NCBI RefSeq assembly: GCF_030014955.1
Contig: NZ_JAGRPV010000001.1
Span: 1,488,001 to 1,552,000 of the forward strand
Origin: Cohnella hashimotonis
Lineage (GTDB): Bacteria; Bacillota; Bacilli; Paenibacillales; Paenibacillaceae
Direction of reading: 5' to 3'
DNA length: 64,000 nucleotides
Below are positions 37,742-48,600 of this stretch, one piece after another. The notes beneath the pieces were generated by a model. That model did no database searches. It was not told the origin of the DNA and saw only the letters and a program-made list of their open reading frames with translations. The position numbers and the translations under genes are program-made. Every line of letters starts with the position of its first letter. Position 1 is the first letter of the stretch.

Positions 37742-39328
37742 ATGAAAAGGGCGAAGCAATGGCAAGGGCTGGTCTTGTCCGCATGCATGGCAGGAACGAT
37801 GATGCTGGCCGGCTGCGGCAACAACAACGGAGAGAATAGCGCAGGTTCGGAGACTGCAAAGGCATCGGCGTCCGCAGGGGCTTCGGTAAGCGCGACCGCA
37901 TCCGCTTCAACGCCGTCCGCGGCCAGTCTGGCACCGGTGGAGCTGTCCTGGTACGTTCCCGGCACGCCGCAAAAAGATACCGAGCTGGTGGAAGCGGAGA
38001 TCGACAAGTATCTGAAGGACAAGATCAACGCAACCGTCAAAATCAAGTTCATCGATTGGAGCTCCTTCGAGCAAAAGATCAACGCGATGACGGCGACGGG
38101 GGAGAATCTAGACCTTGTCTTCACGGCGTCGTGGTTCAACAATTACATTACCAATGCCGGCAAAGGCGCTTATCTCCCCTTGAACGATCTGCTCGATCAG
38201 TACGGCCCGCATTTGAAGGAGAAGTTCGGCAAGTACCTGCCCTCCGCGCAAGTCAACGGCAAGCTGTACGCGATTCCGTACAACATCAGCGCGATGGCGC
38301 TGCAGCGCGGGATCGACGTCAGCAAGGAGCTGGCCGACAAGTATAAGTTCGATCCGAGCGGCATTAAGAAGCTGGAAGACTTCGAGCCGCTGTACGCGCA
38401 GATCGTACAGAACGAGAAAGGGATTATCCCCGTTGGCATGGACAACAACCAACGCTCTTATCTGGCCATGTATACGCTTCCTTATATGTTCATCGACAAC
38501 AAGCTCCCGGGCGCCGTCAAGCAAGGCGACGACTCGCTTACGGTCGTCAACCAATATGAGACGCCGGAGTTCAAGCAATACGTGGAGCGGATGAGAAGCT
38601 GGAACGAAAAGGGCTTCATCAACAAGGACTCCGTCTCGCTGAAGGATTCCGATACCCCGCTGAAGGCGAAGAAATTCGCCGGCATCGTCGACAATGCCGC
38701 GCCGGGCTGGGATGTGTCGTTTAAAAACAATTACGGCTTCGATATTTATCAGGTCACGACGACGGAGCCCGAGATCACGACGTCCGGCATTTTCTCCAGC
38801 ATGACCGCCATCAGCAAAACGAGCAAAAATCCCGAAAGAGCGATGATGCTGCTGGACCTGGTGAACTCGGACCCCGCGCTGCTCAACCTGTTCGCGTTCG
38901 GGATCGAAGGCAAGCATTACACGGTCGTCGACGGTTCCTCGGACATCAAGATCATCAAGCGGCCGGACGGCGTCACGGCGGAGACCAACGGCTACGATCT
39001 GAACGGCGGCGGCTGGCTGTTCGCGGATCCGTGGATGCTGTACGACTACAGCCCGGACCGCGTCGCGCAGGTCGAGGCCCAGAAGGCGTTCGTGGACACT
39101 GCGAAGCTGTCGCCGATCCTCGGCTTCGTCTTTAATCCGGATGCGGTGAAGACGCAGGTGGCGAGCGTCACGGCGATATTCGATCAATATATGCCCGCGC
39201 TCGGATCGGGCTCTCTCGACACGGACAAGGCGCTCGCCGAGTTCACGGACAAGCTGAACAAAGCAGGCGCCAAGGAGATCGTACAGGAAATGCAGCGGCA
39301 GATCGATGCCTGGAAAACGCAAAAATAA
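37742..39328 (+). CDS. Extracellular solute-binding lipoprotein, LplA/YtcQ type
   Basis: 528 aa; ATG after GGGAGGAAAAA. Lipobox LAGC near residue 23, then a long Ala/Ser-rich linker to about 60. WYVPGTPQKDTELVEAEID opens the binding domain, with IPYNISAMALQRGIDVSKE and a DUF3502-like C-terminal half (YDLNGGGWLFADPWMLYDYSPD). Last gene of the third importer operon; ligand unknown. The rhamnosidase operon beyond the next regulator suggests a rhamnose-containing oligosaccharide. Confidence 0.92.
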   Translation: MKRAKQWQGLVLSACMAGTMMLAGCGNNNGENSAGSETAKASASAGASVSATASASTPSAASLAPVELSWYVPGTPQKDTELVEAEIDKYLKDKINATVKIKFIDWSSFEQKINAMTATGENLDLVFTASWFNNYITNAGKGAYLPLNDLLDQYGPHLKEKFGKYLPSAQVNGKLYAIPYNISAMALQRGIDVSKELADKYKFDPSGIKKLEDFEPLYAQIVQNEKGIIPVGMDNNQRSYLAMYTLPYMFIDNKLPGAVKQGDDSLTVVNQYETPEFKQYVERMRSWNEKGFINKDSVSLKDSDTPLKAKKFAGIVDNAAPGWDVSFKNNYGFDIYQVTTTEPEITTSGIFSSMTAISKTSKNPERAMMLLDLVNSDPALLNLFAFGIEGKHYTVVDGSSDIKIIKRPDGVTAETNGYDLNGGGWLFADPWMLYDYSPDRVAQVEAQKAFVDTAKLSPILGFVFNPDAVKTQVASVTAIFDQYMPALGSGSLDTDKALAEFTDKLNKAGAKEIVQEMQRQIDAWKTQK

Positions 39329-39356
39329 GACGAGCGGATCCAGAAGTCGGAGTCGG

Positions 39357-39410
39357 AGTCAGCGAGCGCACGGCGATGCCGGCGCTCCGCCTGGCTCTGA
39401 TTTCTTTCCC
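39357..39410 (+). terminator. Terminator-like hairpin after the third importer
   Basis: AGTCAG-CGAGCGC (39357-39369) pairs with GCGCTCCGC-CTGGCT (39382-39396) with G-U pairs and a bulge, then a pyrimidine- and T-rich stretch. Not a clean T-run. Confidence 0.5.
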
Positions 39411-39413
39411 ATT

Positions 39414-39436
39414 TTCCGCGCGGAAGGCGTTATGAT
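39414..39436 (+). promoter_or_regulatory. Palindrome and -10 box before the second AraC regulator
   Basis: The perfect 12-base palindrome TTCCGCGCGGAA (39414-39425) lies six bases before TATGAT (39431-39436), a good -10 box, so it sits in the spacer of the presumed promoter, a usual place for a repressor or autoregulation site. AAAGGAG and the ATG follow. Confidence 0.45.
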
Positions 39437-39466
39437 AGGGGTAGCCCAGCAAAGGAGTCTGCAGCG

Positions 39467-41809
39467 ATGAGATTTCTGAACCGTTCCTACAGCATGTACA
39501 AGAAGATGATTCTCTACATTTCGGTTCTGATCGCCGTCGTTCTTTTCGTGCAATCTCTCATCCTGAACCGGAATTTTGAGAAGATCGGATCCAGAATGAC
39601 GTTCGATTCGAACGTTAATATGCTGTCCCAGATCAGTTACAGCGCGAATTATATGAACGATGCGGTGAGAAGCTTCGCCGCCACCATCTATTCCGACCCT
39701 AACAATCTTCCGCTGAGATACGCGCCATCGGCCAACCCGGAAGAGATATATGGACAGCTCCAGATCATCGATACGATGGTCAACCAGTCTCCCTATATTT
39801 ATTCCGTATACATATATAACGGCGAGCAGGACCGGTTTTACTCCTCGAAAACGGGCACGATCGTCGACGCCGATCATTTTCCGGATCAGGATCTGGCGCA
39901 GCTGATCGAGCAGAATCTGCTGCCGGCCGATTATCAATTTTCGCCGATTCCCCGGCAAATTCCGCTTAACAGCTACAACGGGGCGAACCGGCTGGCTACG
40001 AACGTGCTGACCTACCTCATCTGCGATCGATACTCCGACAGCGGACGCATTCAGAGCGCCATCGTCATCAACGTGAAGGTGGACTACCTGACGGGTCTGA
40101 TCAAGGAGCTGAAAAATAAAGGCTCGTCCCTGTCCAACGATGTCGCGATCGTCACCGGCGGCGGTCTCATCAGCGACGGATTGCATGCCGATGCGGAGCA
40201 GGCAGGGCCGCTCGGCAAGGCTTCCATGCAGCGGGTCGCGGGCAGCACGGAGAAGTCCGGCTACTTCAAAGCCGGTTCCGGAAAAGACAGCAAGCTCATT
40301 ACCTACGTTTCCTCGGACATTTTGGACTGGAAATTCGTAAGCGCTACGCCTTTTCAAGAAATCGTCAAGGACATTAACAAGATCAGGCTGGTCACCTACT
40401 TCGCTTGTGTCGTTATCGCCGCCATCGGGCTGGTGCTTGCTTATTTTCTGTCCAAGCACCTGTACTCCCCGCTGCGCCGGGTGATCGGCACGGTCGGCAG
40501 CGCGGTCAACGCGGATCCGGCCGGGGAGCAGATCAGCGAGATCGAATTTTTGTCCCGGGTGTTCATGGATAACATCGAATCGGCCAAATCGCTGAAAATC
40601 GCCAAAAACGAGAACGACTACCGGCTAAAGCAGCAGGAGCTTCGCCATCTGCTCACCGATCGCAGCCTGAGTCCGGAACAGATCGAGAAGACGTTCCTTC
40701 GTCTGCATGTCGGCCTGCTCCCGCGCAGTCCGCTGTTCGTCTGTCATTTTGCGATCGACGATTTGGACGCGTTCCAGCGCCGATTCAGCTTGCGGGACCA
40801 GGAGCTGTTCCGGTACATGGTCGGGAACGTGAGCGGCGAGATGATCGACGGGCAGTTCCGCCACGAATTCGTCGTCCTGGGCGATCGCCAGCTGATCCTG
40901 ATCTCGCAGAGCCGGTCGGACGATGCCGTGAGCGCGTATTCGCAGGTGCCGGGGCTGATGCGATGCATTCAGGAATGGTTTGCCGAGAAAACCGGTCTGT
41001 CGCTGACGGTGGCCATCGGCTATCTGGTACCCGACGTATCGGAGATCCACTCCGCTTACAACAATGCCGTTGAACTGTCCAAGTACCGTTTCATCTACGG
41101 ACATCGATCCATATTGACGCCGGAGGCTGCGGATGCCGTCAGCGCGGAGGCTTTCGAGCGGCCCATCAGCCTGGAGCGCCAGCTGGACGAGAGTCTGTCC
41201 GCGGGCAAGCTGGACGACTGCATCCGCCACTATTCGGATATCGTCCGGCACATCTCGCGTTACTCGTACGATGACGTCGCTTCCTATCTGCTCTACTTTT
41301 GCTACCTGATCTATATGAAAGTCAACGATCTGGAGTCCAAGGGCTACGACAAGCTGCCCCTCGAGATCCAGCCGTTCACGCAGGAGATCGTCGCCTGCGA
41401 GACGCTCGAGCAGGTTAACGTCAAGTTCATGGAAATGTTCGCGTCGATCGCCGAGGTCGTGAAGCAGAAAAAGTTCAAACGAAAGAATGCATTGGCGGAA
41501 AAGATCATTCACATTCTGGAGACGGATTACCGCAATAAAGGCTTGTGCCAGGAAGGCGTCGCCAGCGATCTGAACGTATCGAAGGACTACGTGGGCCGCA
41601 TATTCAAGGAGACGTACGCCCAGTCCTTCGGCGAGTACCTGAACGAAATCAGGCTGAATCGGGCGGCTCAGCTGCTCAGCACGACCAAAAAGAACATCGC
41701 CGAGATCGCCGAGGAGATCGGCTGGGAAAATAAAAATTACTTGTACACGCTGTTCAAAGCCAAGTTCGGCATGACGACAAGCGAATATCGAACCAAATAC
41801 GGCCTGTGA
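39467..41809 (+). CDS. Membrane-bound AraC-family transcriptional regulator
   Basis: 780 aa; ATG after AAAGGAG. Membrane helices near residues 14-32 and 308-327 bracket a Cache-like extracytoplasmic sensor; a HAMP-like stretch, a GGDEF-like degenerate linker region and a C-terminal AraC domain (residues about 680-780: LCQEGVASDLNVSKDYVGRIF, IAEIAEEIGWENKNYLYTLF, FGMTTSEYRTKY) follow. Same design as the regulator at 12871. It lies between an importer and the rhamnosidase operon and probably controls one or both. Confidence 0.92.
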   Translation: MRFLNRSYSMYKKMILYISVLIAVVLFVQSLILNRNFEKIGSRMTFDSNVNMLSQISYSANYMNDAVRSFAATIYSDPNNLPLRYAPSANPEEIYGQLQIIDTMVNQSPYIYSVYIYNGEQDRFYSSKTGTIVDADHFPDQDLAQLIEQNLLPADYQFSPIPRQIPLNSYNGANRLATNVLTYLICDRYSDSGRIQSAIVINVKVDYLTGLIKELKNKGSSLSNDVAIVTGGGLISDGLHADAEQAGPLGKASMQRVAGSTEKSGYFKAGSGKDSKLITYVSSDILDWKFVSATPFQEIVKDINKIRLVTYFACVVIAAIGLVLAYFLSKHLYSPLRRVIGTVGSAVNADPAGEQISEIEFLSRVFMDNIESAKSLKIAKNENDYRLKQQELRHLLTDRSLSPEQIEKTFLRLHVGLLPRSPLFVCHFAIDDLDAFQRRFSLRDQELFRYMVGNVSGEMIDGQFRHEFVVLGDRQLILISQSRSDDAVSAYSQVPGLMRCIQEWFAEKTGLSLTVAIGYLVPDVSEIHSAYNNAVELSKYRFIYGHRSILTPEAADAVSAEAFERPISLERQLDESLSAGKLDDCIRHYSDIVRHISRYSYDDVASYLLYFCYLIYMKVNDLESKGYDKLPLEIQPFTQEIVACETLEQVNVKFMEMFASIAEVVKQKKFKRKNALAEKIIHILETDYRNKGLCQEGVASDLNVSKDYVGRIFKETYAQSFGEYLNEIRLNRAAQLLSTTKKNIAEIAEEIGWENKNYLYTLFKAKFGMTTSEYRTKYGL

Positions 41810-41827
41810 GCGCACAGGCTTTTTTTG
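41802..41827 (+). terminator. Terminator overlapping the regulator's stop codon
   Basis: GCCTGTG (41802-41808) pairs perfectly with CACAGGC (41813-41819) over a four-base loop, followed by seven T. The stop TGA is part of the stem-loop. Confidence 0.85.
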
Positions 41828-41891
41828 CGGAAATTTAGAGGCTTGATGTGCAGTTAAATAAACAAATGACGTGATCTTAAACTTTAAAACG

Positions 41892-41912
41892 AAGCGGAAC
41901 GCTTGCCATAAT
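41892..41912 (+). promoter_or_regulatory. Inverted repeat and candidate -10 before the rhamnosidase operon
   Basis: AAGCG-GAA-CGCTT (41892-41904) lies just upstream of CATAAT (41907-41912), a fair -10 box. The -35 is weak. The arrangement fits an operator within the promoter but is assigned by eye. Confidence 0.35.
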
Positions 41913-41984
41913 CAAGGCGACGGACACGGCACGACCGTTACGGGCGTGCGTCGAACGCGTCGAATTTGAAGGCGGAGGCTTCCT

Positions 41985-44699
41985 ATGGAACAAGACAGCG
42001 GTTGTCCGTTTGAAACGGTGTCGTTAACGTGCGAGTACGCGGTCAATCCCATCGGGATTGAAGAAAAGCACCCGCAGCTCGGCTGGGCGATGACGCATAA
42101 AGAGAGAGGCCAACGCCAGACAGCATACCGGATTGTCGCGGCGAGCTCGACCGGGCTGCTGGAGGCGGACCGCGGCGACTTGTGGGATACCGGCAAGATC
42201 GAGTCGGCGTTGTCCTGCGGCATCGCGTACGGCGGGAAGGCGCTCGGCAGCGGCGAAGCCTGCTACTGGAAGGTGAAGGTCTGGGATGCGGACGGACGCG
42301 AAGGTTTATTCAGCCATATGGCTTCCTTCGAAATGGGGCTGCTTGAGCCGGGAGACTGGAAGGGAGGCTGGATCGGTCCGGCCGGCGGCTGGAACGGCGC
42401 GTCGGTGCTGCTGCGCAAGGCATTTCGACTGGAGAATAGAGCGGTGAAGGCCAGGGCGTACGTGGCGGGGATCGGGTACTTCGAGCTGAGGCTGGACGGC
42501 AGCAAGGTCGGCGATCATGTGCTCGATCCGGGTCCGACCGACTACGGCAAGCGGGTGTTCTATGTAGCCTTCGACGTGACGGATCGCTTGTATGCCGGCG
42601 ACCATGCCATCGGGCTCATCCTGGGCAACGGCTGGTACGGCGCGCCGAAGGCGCGCATTCAGCTGAATATCGAGCTGGAGGACGGCTCGCGGGAGCAAAT
42701 CACTACGGCGTGGGATTGGGACAAAGGCTGGCATATCGCGCAAGGCCCGATCGTAAGCAACAGCATCTACGGCGGGGAAACATACGACGCCAGACTGGAG
42801 AAGGAAGGCTGGGATACTGCCGATTACGATATGGCCCGGTACAATCACCGGGCGAACGGATGGATTACCGCATCTGCGACGGACGGTCCGGGCGGCGCGC
42901 TCGTCCCGCAGACGATGGAGCCGATCCGGGTGATGGGGGAGCTGGAGCCGGCCTTGAGCCGGCTGCCAGGAGACAAGGTGCAGGTGTACGATTTCGGCCA
43001 GAACATGGCCGGCTGGGCGAAGCTCACCGTGCTCGGCGAGCGCGGCGCAATCGTCAAGATGAGGTATGCGGAGACGCTGCATGACGACGGCTTCGTGGAT
43101 CAGGACAACCTCAGACTGGCCGAAGCGACGGACACTTACATCTTGCGCGGAGGTGGAGCGGAGGTTTACGCGCCCAGATTTACGTATCACGGCTTCAGAT
43201 ACGTGCAGGTGGAGATCGCTGCGGGGCAGGCGCAGGTCGAGGGAATCGTCGCCCAGATCGTGCGTTCCTCCGTCTTCGCAGCGGGGGATTTCGCATGCAG
43301 CGACGAGCTGGTTAACCGGCTCCATCGCAACGTCTGGTGGACGGAGGCAAGCAATCTTCACGGCATGCCGACGGATTGTCCGCAGCGGGACGAGCGGATG
43401 GCCTGGCTCAACGATGCGACTGCGAGAGCGGAGGAGGCGTTCTACAACTTCGACATGTCGCGGTTTTATCCGAAGTGGCTGGACGACATCGCGGATACGC
43501 AGGACGAACGGACAGGCGCGATCGCCGACACGGCGCCTTACCGCTGGGGCTTCCGGCCGGCCGATCCGGTGGCGAGCTGCTACCTGACGATTCCGCTGAT
43601 GCTGTACGGGCATTACGGAAACAAGAACGCGCTGCGGCGGCATTATGAAGGGATGAAGGCTTGGAACCGCTATTTGGAGGAGGAAGCGGAAGATTTCATC
43701 GTGAGGCGCAGCTATTACGGCGACTGGGCTTCGCCCGTCGTCGATTGCGAGCCGAACGGCGAAGGCGACGGTGCGGTCTCGCAGCACACGCCGGGCGCGC
43801 TGGTCTCGACGGCGCACTTCTATTGGAATGCGACGCTGCTGGCCCGTGCGGCGGATATTCTGGAGCGGCCGGACGAAGCGTCGCGATTCGCGGCGTTGGC
43901 GGACAGCGTCAAGCAGGCCTTTAACGCCGCATTTCTGGAAGAGCAGACGGGCCGGTATGCAGGCGGAGGCCAAGGCCCGGCCAGCATCGCGCTCCGGTTC
44001 GGACTGGTGCCCGAAGAGCGGGCCGCCGCCGTTCTGGCCGATCTGGTCGTCGATATCGCCGATCGTTACGACTATCATTTGAGCACCGGCAATCAGTGCA
44101 CCAAGCATATGCTCGAGACGCTGGCCGAGCGCGGACAGATCGAGACGGCTTACAGGCTCGTGACGCAGACGACGTATCCGAGCTGGGGCTTCATGATCCA
44201 GAACGGCGCGACGACGGTATGGGAGCGATGGGAGCTGGATATCGGCAATACGATGAATTCGCGCAATCATCCGATGCACGCCCATGTCGGCTCGTGGCTG
44301 TACAAGTATGTGGCCGGCATCGGCCTCGCGCAAGACGCGCAAGGGTTCGACCGGGTCCGGATCAAGCCTTATCCGGCGGGAGATCTCGCATTTGCAGGCG
44401 CTAGCATGCACACGGTCAAAGGGGTGGTCGCCGTCCGGTGGCAGCGAGAGGAGGGAACCTTTACGATGCGGGTCGAGCTGCCGGCCAATGCCGGCGGCAC
44501 GGTCTGTCTGCCCGTTCCCGAAGGGGAGTGGGAAATTCGAGAGGAGCGCGGCCCGATCTGGCAGGCGGGGCGGTACGTGGAAGGAACGGCGGGCGTCTAT
44601 GGCTGCGCGCCGAAGGACGGCTACGCCGAACTTGCGGTCGGCTCGGGCAGCTATGTTTTCATGGTACGAAAAATGAACGCGAGGGAGCGGTCTTCATGA
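41985..44699 (+). CDS. Alpha-L-rhamnosidase, GH78
   Basis: 904 aa, no signal peptide, so cytoplasmic. Bac_rhamnosid_N-type beta domains at residues 1-380 (LGWAMTHKERGQRQTAYRI, GYFELRLDGSKVGDHVLDPGPTDYGKR) are followed by the (alpha/alpha)6 barrel with DCPQRDERMAWLNDA near 465-478 and TTVWERWE near 743-750 (Glu747), the acidic motifs of GH78, and a C-terminal beta domain. It removes terminal alpha-L-rhamnose from imported oligosaccharides. The ATG follows GGCGGAGG. The next gene starts within its stop codon (ATGA), so the two are translationally coupled. Confidence 0.93.
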   Translation: MEQDSGCPFETVSLTCEYAVNPIGIEEKHPQLGWAMTHKERGQRQTAYRIVAASSTGLLEADRGDLWDTGKIESALSCGIAYGGKALGSGEACYWKVKVWDADGREGLFSHMASFEMGLLEPGDWKGGWIGPAGGWNGASVLLRKAFRLENRAVKARAYVAGIGYFELRLDGSKVGDHVLDPGPTDYGKRVFYVAFDVTDRLYAGDHAIGLILGNGWYGAPKARIQLNIELEDGSREQITTAWDWDKGWHIAQGPIVSNSIYGGETYDARLEKEGWDTADYDMARYNHRANGWITASATDGPGGALVPQTMEPIRVMGELEPALSRLPGDKVQVYDFGQNMAGWAKLTVLGERGAIVKMRYAETLHDDGFVDQDNLRLAEATDTYILRGGGAEVYAPRFTYHGFRYVQVEIAAGQAQVEGIVAQIVRSSVFAAGDFACSDELVNRLHRNVWWTEASNLHGMPTDCPQRDERMAWLNDATARAEEAFYNFDMSRFYPKWLDDIADTQDERTGAIADTAPYRWGFRPADPVASCYLTIPLMLYGHYGNKNALRRHYEGMKAWNRYLEEEAEDFIVRRSYYGDWASPVVDCEPNGEGDGAVSQHTPGALVSTAHFYWNATLLARAADILERPDEASRFAALADSVKQAFNAAFLEEQTGRYAGGGQGPASIALRFGLVPEERAAAVLADLVVDIADRYDYHLSTGNQCTKHMLETLAERGQIETAYRLVTQTTYPSWGFMIQNGATTVWERWELDIGNTMNSRNHPMHAHVGSWLYKYVAGIGLAQDAQGFDRVRIKPYPAGDLAFAGASMHTVKGVVAVRWQREEGTFTMRVELPANAGGTVCLPVPEGEWEIREERGPIWQAGRYVEGTAGVYGCAPKDGYAELAVGSGSYVFMVRKMNARERSS

Positions 44700-45676
44700 A
44701 CAAGTATGCAGTCATTCTCGGCAATCTGGGGAACACCCGGGACCGGTTCTTAAGCTCGGGCTACAAGGATCAGCCGGATCAGGCGGCGATGCTGCGCCAG
44801 GCGGCCGAGATCGATGGGATCCAAGGCGTGGAGCTTGTCGGGAGCTGGGATATTACCGATAGCACCGTCGAGGAGGTCGGGGATCTGCTCGACAAAAACA
44901 ACCTGCAATGCGTATCGATCATTCCCGACTTGTTCGCCCAGAAGCGGTGGGGCGGCGGAAGCTTCGCGGCCAAGTCCGCGTCCGTCCGGGAACAGGCGTT
45001 GGAAGAGACGATGAAGATGGCGGAATTGGCGCGAAAATTGAAATGCCCGCTGATCAACGTCTGGCCGGGACAGGACGGCTACGATTACCCGCTGCAAGGG
45101 AATTTCCCGCAGGAGAGAGCCTGGCTGCAGGAAGGCTTGGCCAAGGCGTGCGCCGCCTATCCCGACCTCCGCTTCAGCCTCGAATACAAAGTCAAAGAGC
45201 CCAGGACGCACAGCTACCTGGCTCGCGCGGCCGATACGCTGCTGACCGCCGTCGGCACGGCGCTGCCGAACGTCGGCGTGACGATCGATACCGGCCACTC
45301 GATCATGGCGGGCGAGAACATGGCGGATGCGGCCGTTCTGCTGCAGCAGACGGGGAACAGGCTGTTCCACATGCATTTCAACGACAACTACAGAGCCTGG
45401 GACGACGATATGATCGTAGGCTCGATTCATTTTGTCGAATATATCGAGCTGCTCTACTGGCTGAAAACGACCGGTTACGAGGGCTGGTACTCGATGGATC
45501 AATATCCGTACAGGGAAGACGGCCAGGGCGCGGTTCGGGAAAGCGTGCGGTTTCTGCAGGGGATCGAGCGCATGCTGGACGACGCGGCGATGGACGAGAT
45601 CGGGGAATTGATCCGGGAAGGCAATGCCGTCAAGTCCACGGCCTGGTTCCGCAGCAAGGTATTTAACCTACAATGA
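44696..45676 (+). CDS. TIM-barrel sugar isomerase/epimerase (xylose isomerase-like)
   Basis: 326 aa; the ATG overlaps the GH78 stop by four bases, with GAGGGAGCGG upstream. The AP-endonuclease-2/xylose-isomerase-like barrel shows metal-ligand strands: SLEYK near 162, TIDTGH near 198, HMHFND and the late MDQYP. These enzymes interconvert aldoses and ketoses or epimerise keto-sugars with Mn2+ or Co2+. Sitting behind a rhamnosidase, it may act on rhamnose or another released sugar, but the family covers many substrates. The upstream frame that continues before 44696 is only the GH78 gene in another phase. Confidence 0.8.
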   Translation: MNKYAVILGNLGNTRDRFLSSGYKDQPDQAAMLRQAAEIDGIQGVELVGSWDITDSTVEEVGDLLDKNNLQCVSIIPDLFAQKRWGGGSFAAKSASVREQALEETMKMAELARKLKCPLINVWPGQDGYDYPLQGNFPQERAWLQEGLAKACAAYPDLRFSLEYKVKEPRTHSYLARAADTLLTAVGTALPNVGVTIDTGHSIMAGENMADAAVLLQQTGNRLFHMHFNDNYRAWDDDMIVGSIHFVEYIELLYWLKTTGYEGWYSMDQYPYREDGQGAVRESVRFLQGIERMLDDAAMDEIGELIREGNAVKSTAWFRSKVFNLQ

Positions 45677-45690
45677 GAGGCGGAGTGCCT

Positions 45691-48600
45691 GTGAGAACGA
45701 TAAAAGCCTGCGCAGCCGGAACGATCGTCGCCATCGCCGCTTTGCTGGGGAGCGACCGGTCGGCAAGCGCCAGCAATGCGGCATTGCCGATCAGCTACGT
45801 TGCGGCATCTTCCAGTCAGACGGGCTACGAGCCCGCCAAAGCCGTCGACCATGTTTACGACAGCGGGGCCAATCGGTGGGCGGCGAACGCCGCTCCTTCG
45901 GCCGCGAGTCCGCAGTGGATTTCTTTTGACCTCGGCAGCCTCAAATATGCCGGCGCGATCGAGATTTTCCCCGAAATCGGAAGCGGACCGAAGGATTTTA
46001 CGATCGAGACGTCCGCGGACGGCGTCTCCTATACGGTCCAGCGTACGGTTCATTTAACGGCCGACAAGCGGACCTACAGCAGTTGGACGCCGCTCAAGAC
46101 CCGGTATATCCGTGTCAAAGCGACGGCTGGCTTTGGCGGCAAGATGCAAATTCGGGAAGCTTATCCGTTTTCGGAGATTTACCCTTATCGCGTAGGCACG
46201 TTGGCCGCTGGCGATCCTTACGATTTCTCCAGGCTCACCGAGGCAGGCTTCGACGCATTAAAAAAGGCGAACGTTCAGCTGGTAAATATGGCTCTGGGCG
46301 GCTATGCGCCCGATTATGCGGCACAGATTCTTCCGAACGGCGGCGATCCGGACGTCGATGCCAACTACCACTGGGCGAAGGCGGACGAGACGGTCGCGCG
46401 GTTCGCGAGCCACGGCTTCGATATGGCCTTCGGCCAGAATATCGGTCTCACTACGACCGCATGGCCGCAATTAAGCGATCCGATGGTGGACGAGCACGGC
46501 AACGCGTTCGACACCTCGATCCGCGGCAATCCTTTTGCAAGCGATTACTTGACGTTATCCAAAGCCTTCGTTAAAAAAGTCGCCGCACACTTCGCGGACA
46601 ATCCGTACGTCAGGTCTCATTTGATTACGGGTCCGGGATTTTTCGGCGGCATGGAAATATTCGGCGGCGATATCGTGAATCCGTCTTTGTACGTCTACGA
46701 CGACAATGCCAAAGCACGGTTCCGGGAGTGGCTGCAGGCGCACTATGCCAGCCTCGCCGCGCTGAATTCGGCATGGGGAACCGCCTATGCTTCGTGGAGC
46801 GGCGTTCAGCCGCCGCTGCCGCTGAGGACCGGCATGACCGGCGCCTACGATGCCCGTCAGAGCTGGTCGGATCTCATGTTCTGGCTCCGCGACTATGTCG
46901 TGGCGTTCGCGCGGCAGACGGCTTCGGACGTCAGGGCCGTCACGGACAAGCCGCTGTCCGTCGAGATCGACGGCACGAATCTGTTCAGTCCGATGGAGAG
47001 CCAGGCCAGCGTGGGGCTGGTCGCGAGAGTGTTCGGCGATTACAAGCCGTTCGTCCTGGCGGGCAGCTCGTCCGACGAAGTGTTCGGCTCCGCGGCGCTG
47101 GCCGCCGCCGCTCGTTTTTACGGCTACGCTACGGCGATGGACAACGCCAATTATGAATCGGCCGAGATCAGCGACGATACGATGTTCGGGCTGATGTCGA
47201 AGGGCATCGGCACGTTCAACAACAGCAATCTGGCCGAGGATTTTATCGGCAGCGGCTGGGTGGGCGCGCCGCATACGACCGGCTGGGACCCCTCGGCCAG
47301 CTATACGCCTACGCACGAGCTTAACCAGTTCGCCGAGAAAACGAAGCGGCTGCTGGCGGTCGACCCGCTGCCGGCGCAGAGCGATGTCGCCGTCTATAAT
47401 TCTTTTTACTCCAGCAACTACCGCAAAGGCTATCGCTATGACGACTATATGAATATTTACGACAAGGATCACGGCGTCGGCTTTAACGTCCGTCCGTTCG
47501 CCAGCTGGTCCCATTATATCGACAGTCCGGACATCGTCGACGATTTTCTGATCGAGGACGGCGCGCTGTCGAACTACAAGCTGCTGGTAACGGCCAATGC
47601 CAGCCTGACGCTCACGTCCGATACGGCGCAGAGCAACCTGCTGAGCTGGATTCAAGGCGGAGGCGCCATCGTCGGCTTTGGCAAGGACAGCTTTAACTAC
47701 AAGCTGAACCTGTCGACCCGCTCCATCTCCGGCGGGACGAACGTGTCCGACTGGATGATGGGACTGTCCGGGGGCGCCGCTGCGACGACGACCGCGAGCC
47801 GCACGGCAAGCGTGGCTGCCAACAAGCCGGCCTGGCTGACTTCGCTGAAGCCGGGAGAGACGGCGACGTTCGCCGTGGAAGACGGCAGCCAGGCGCAGGC
47901 GTTCACTTCGCTCGTCAGCGGGGCGACGCCCGTGCTGGTCGACGGCAGCGGCCGTACGATCATGGCGGAATATGGCTACGGCGCCGGCAAAGTGCTGTTC
48001 AGCACCATTCCCGTCAGCGACAGCGAGCTGTTCCACGATGAATTCATGGGCAAAATCTTGCACGACTTCGCCGACCATGCGGGAATCGTGCGGGAAGTCG
48101 CGTACGACGGCGATCGCTTCCACGCGGCCTATATGGGCACGAACAAGCTGGACGACAGCAAGGTCGTCGTCGTCGCCGATCCGAAGTATATGGCCGGCGG
48201 TCAATATTCATCCAACGGAGAGGTCGCCGATCCCCAGTACCAGGGGAACGGGCAGACGATGACGATCAAGACCGGCGCCGGTCTGAACGGGCAGGCGGTG
48301 ACGTTGGATGTCACAACGCCGTGGAACCATGTCAGCGGAGGCACCATTCGGGAGACCTCGCTTAATACGCCGCAGAAATTGATTACGTATACCGCTTCTT
48401 CTTCGCAGCCGCTAACGCTGCAGGCGCTGCCCTACGGGTATTTGCCGATCGCGGGCGTATCGGCCGGCATGGCCGATACGCCCTATACGCCGGATAAAGT
48501 AGCCGACGGTCTGAAGGAGGACTCGGGTTACTGGCTGGGCGGAGGCGCGTCGGTGGCGAATCCGCAAGTGCTGACCGTTGATCTCGGCAAAGCGTACCCG

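Noticed and set aside
44438..44695. Upstream extension of the sugar isomerase frame
   Set aside because: It is the GH78 3' end in another phase; the barrel begins at ATG 44696 with its own ribosome-binding site.
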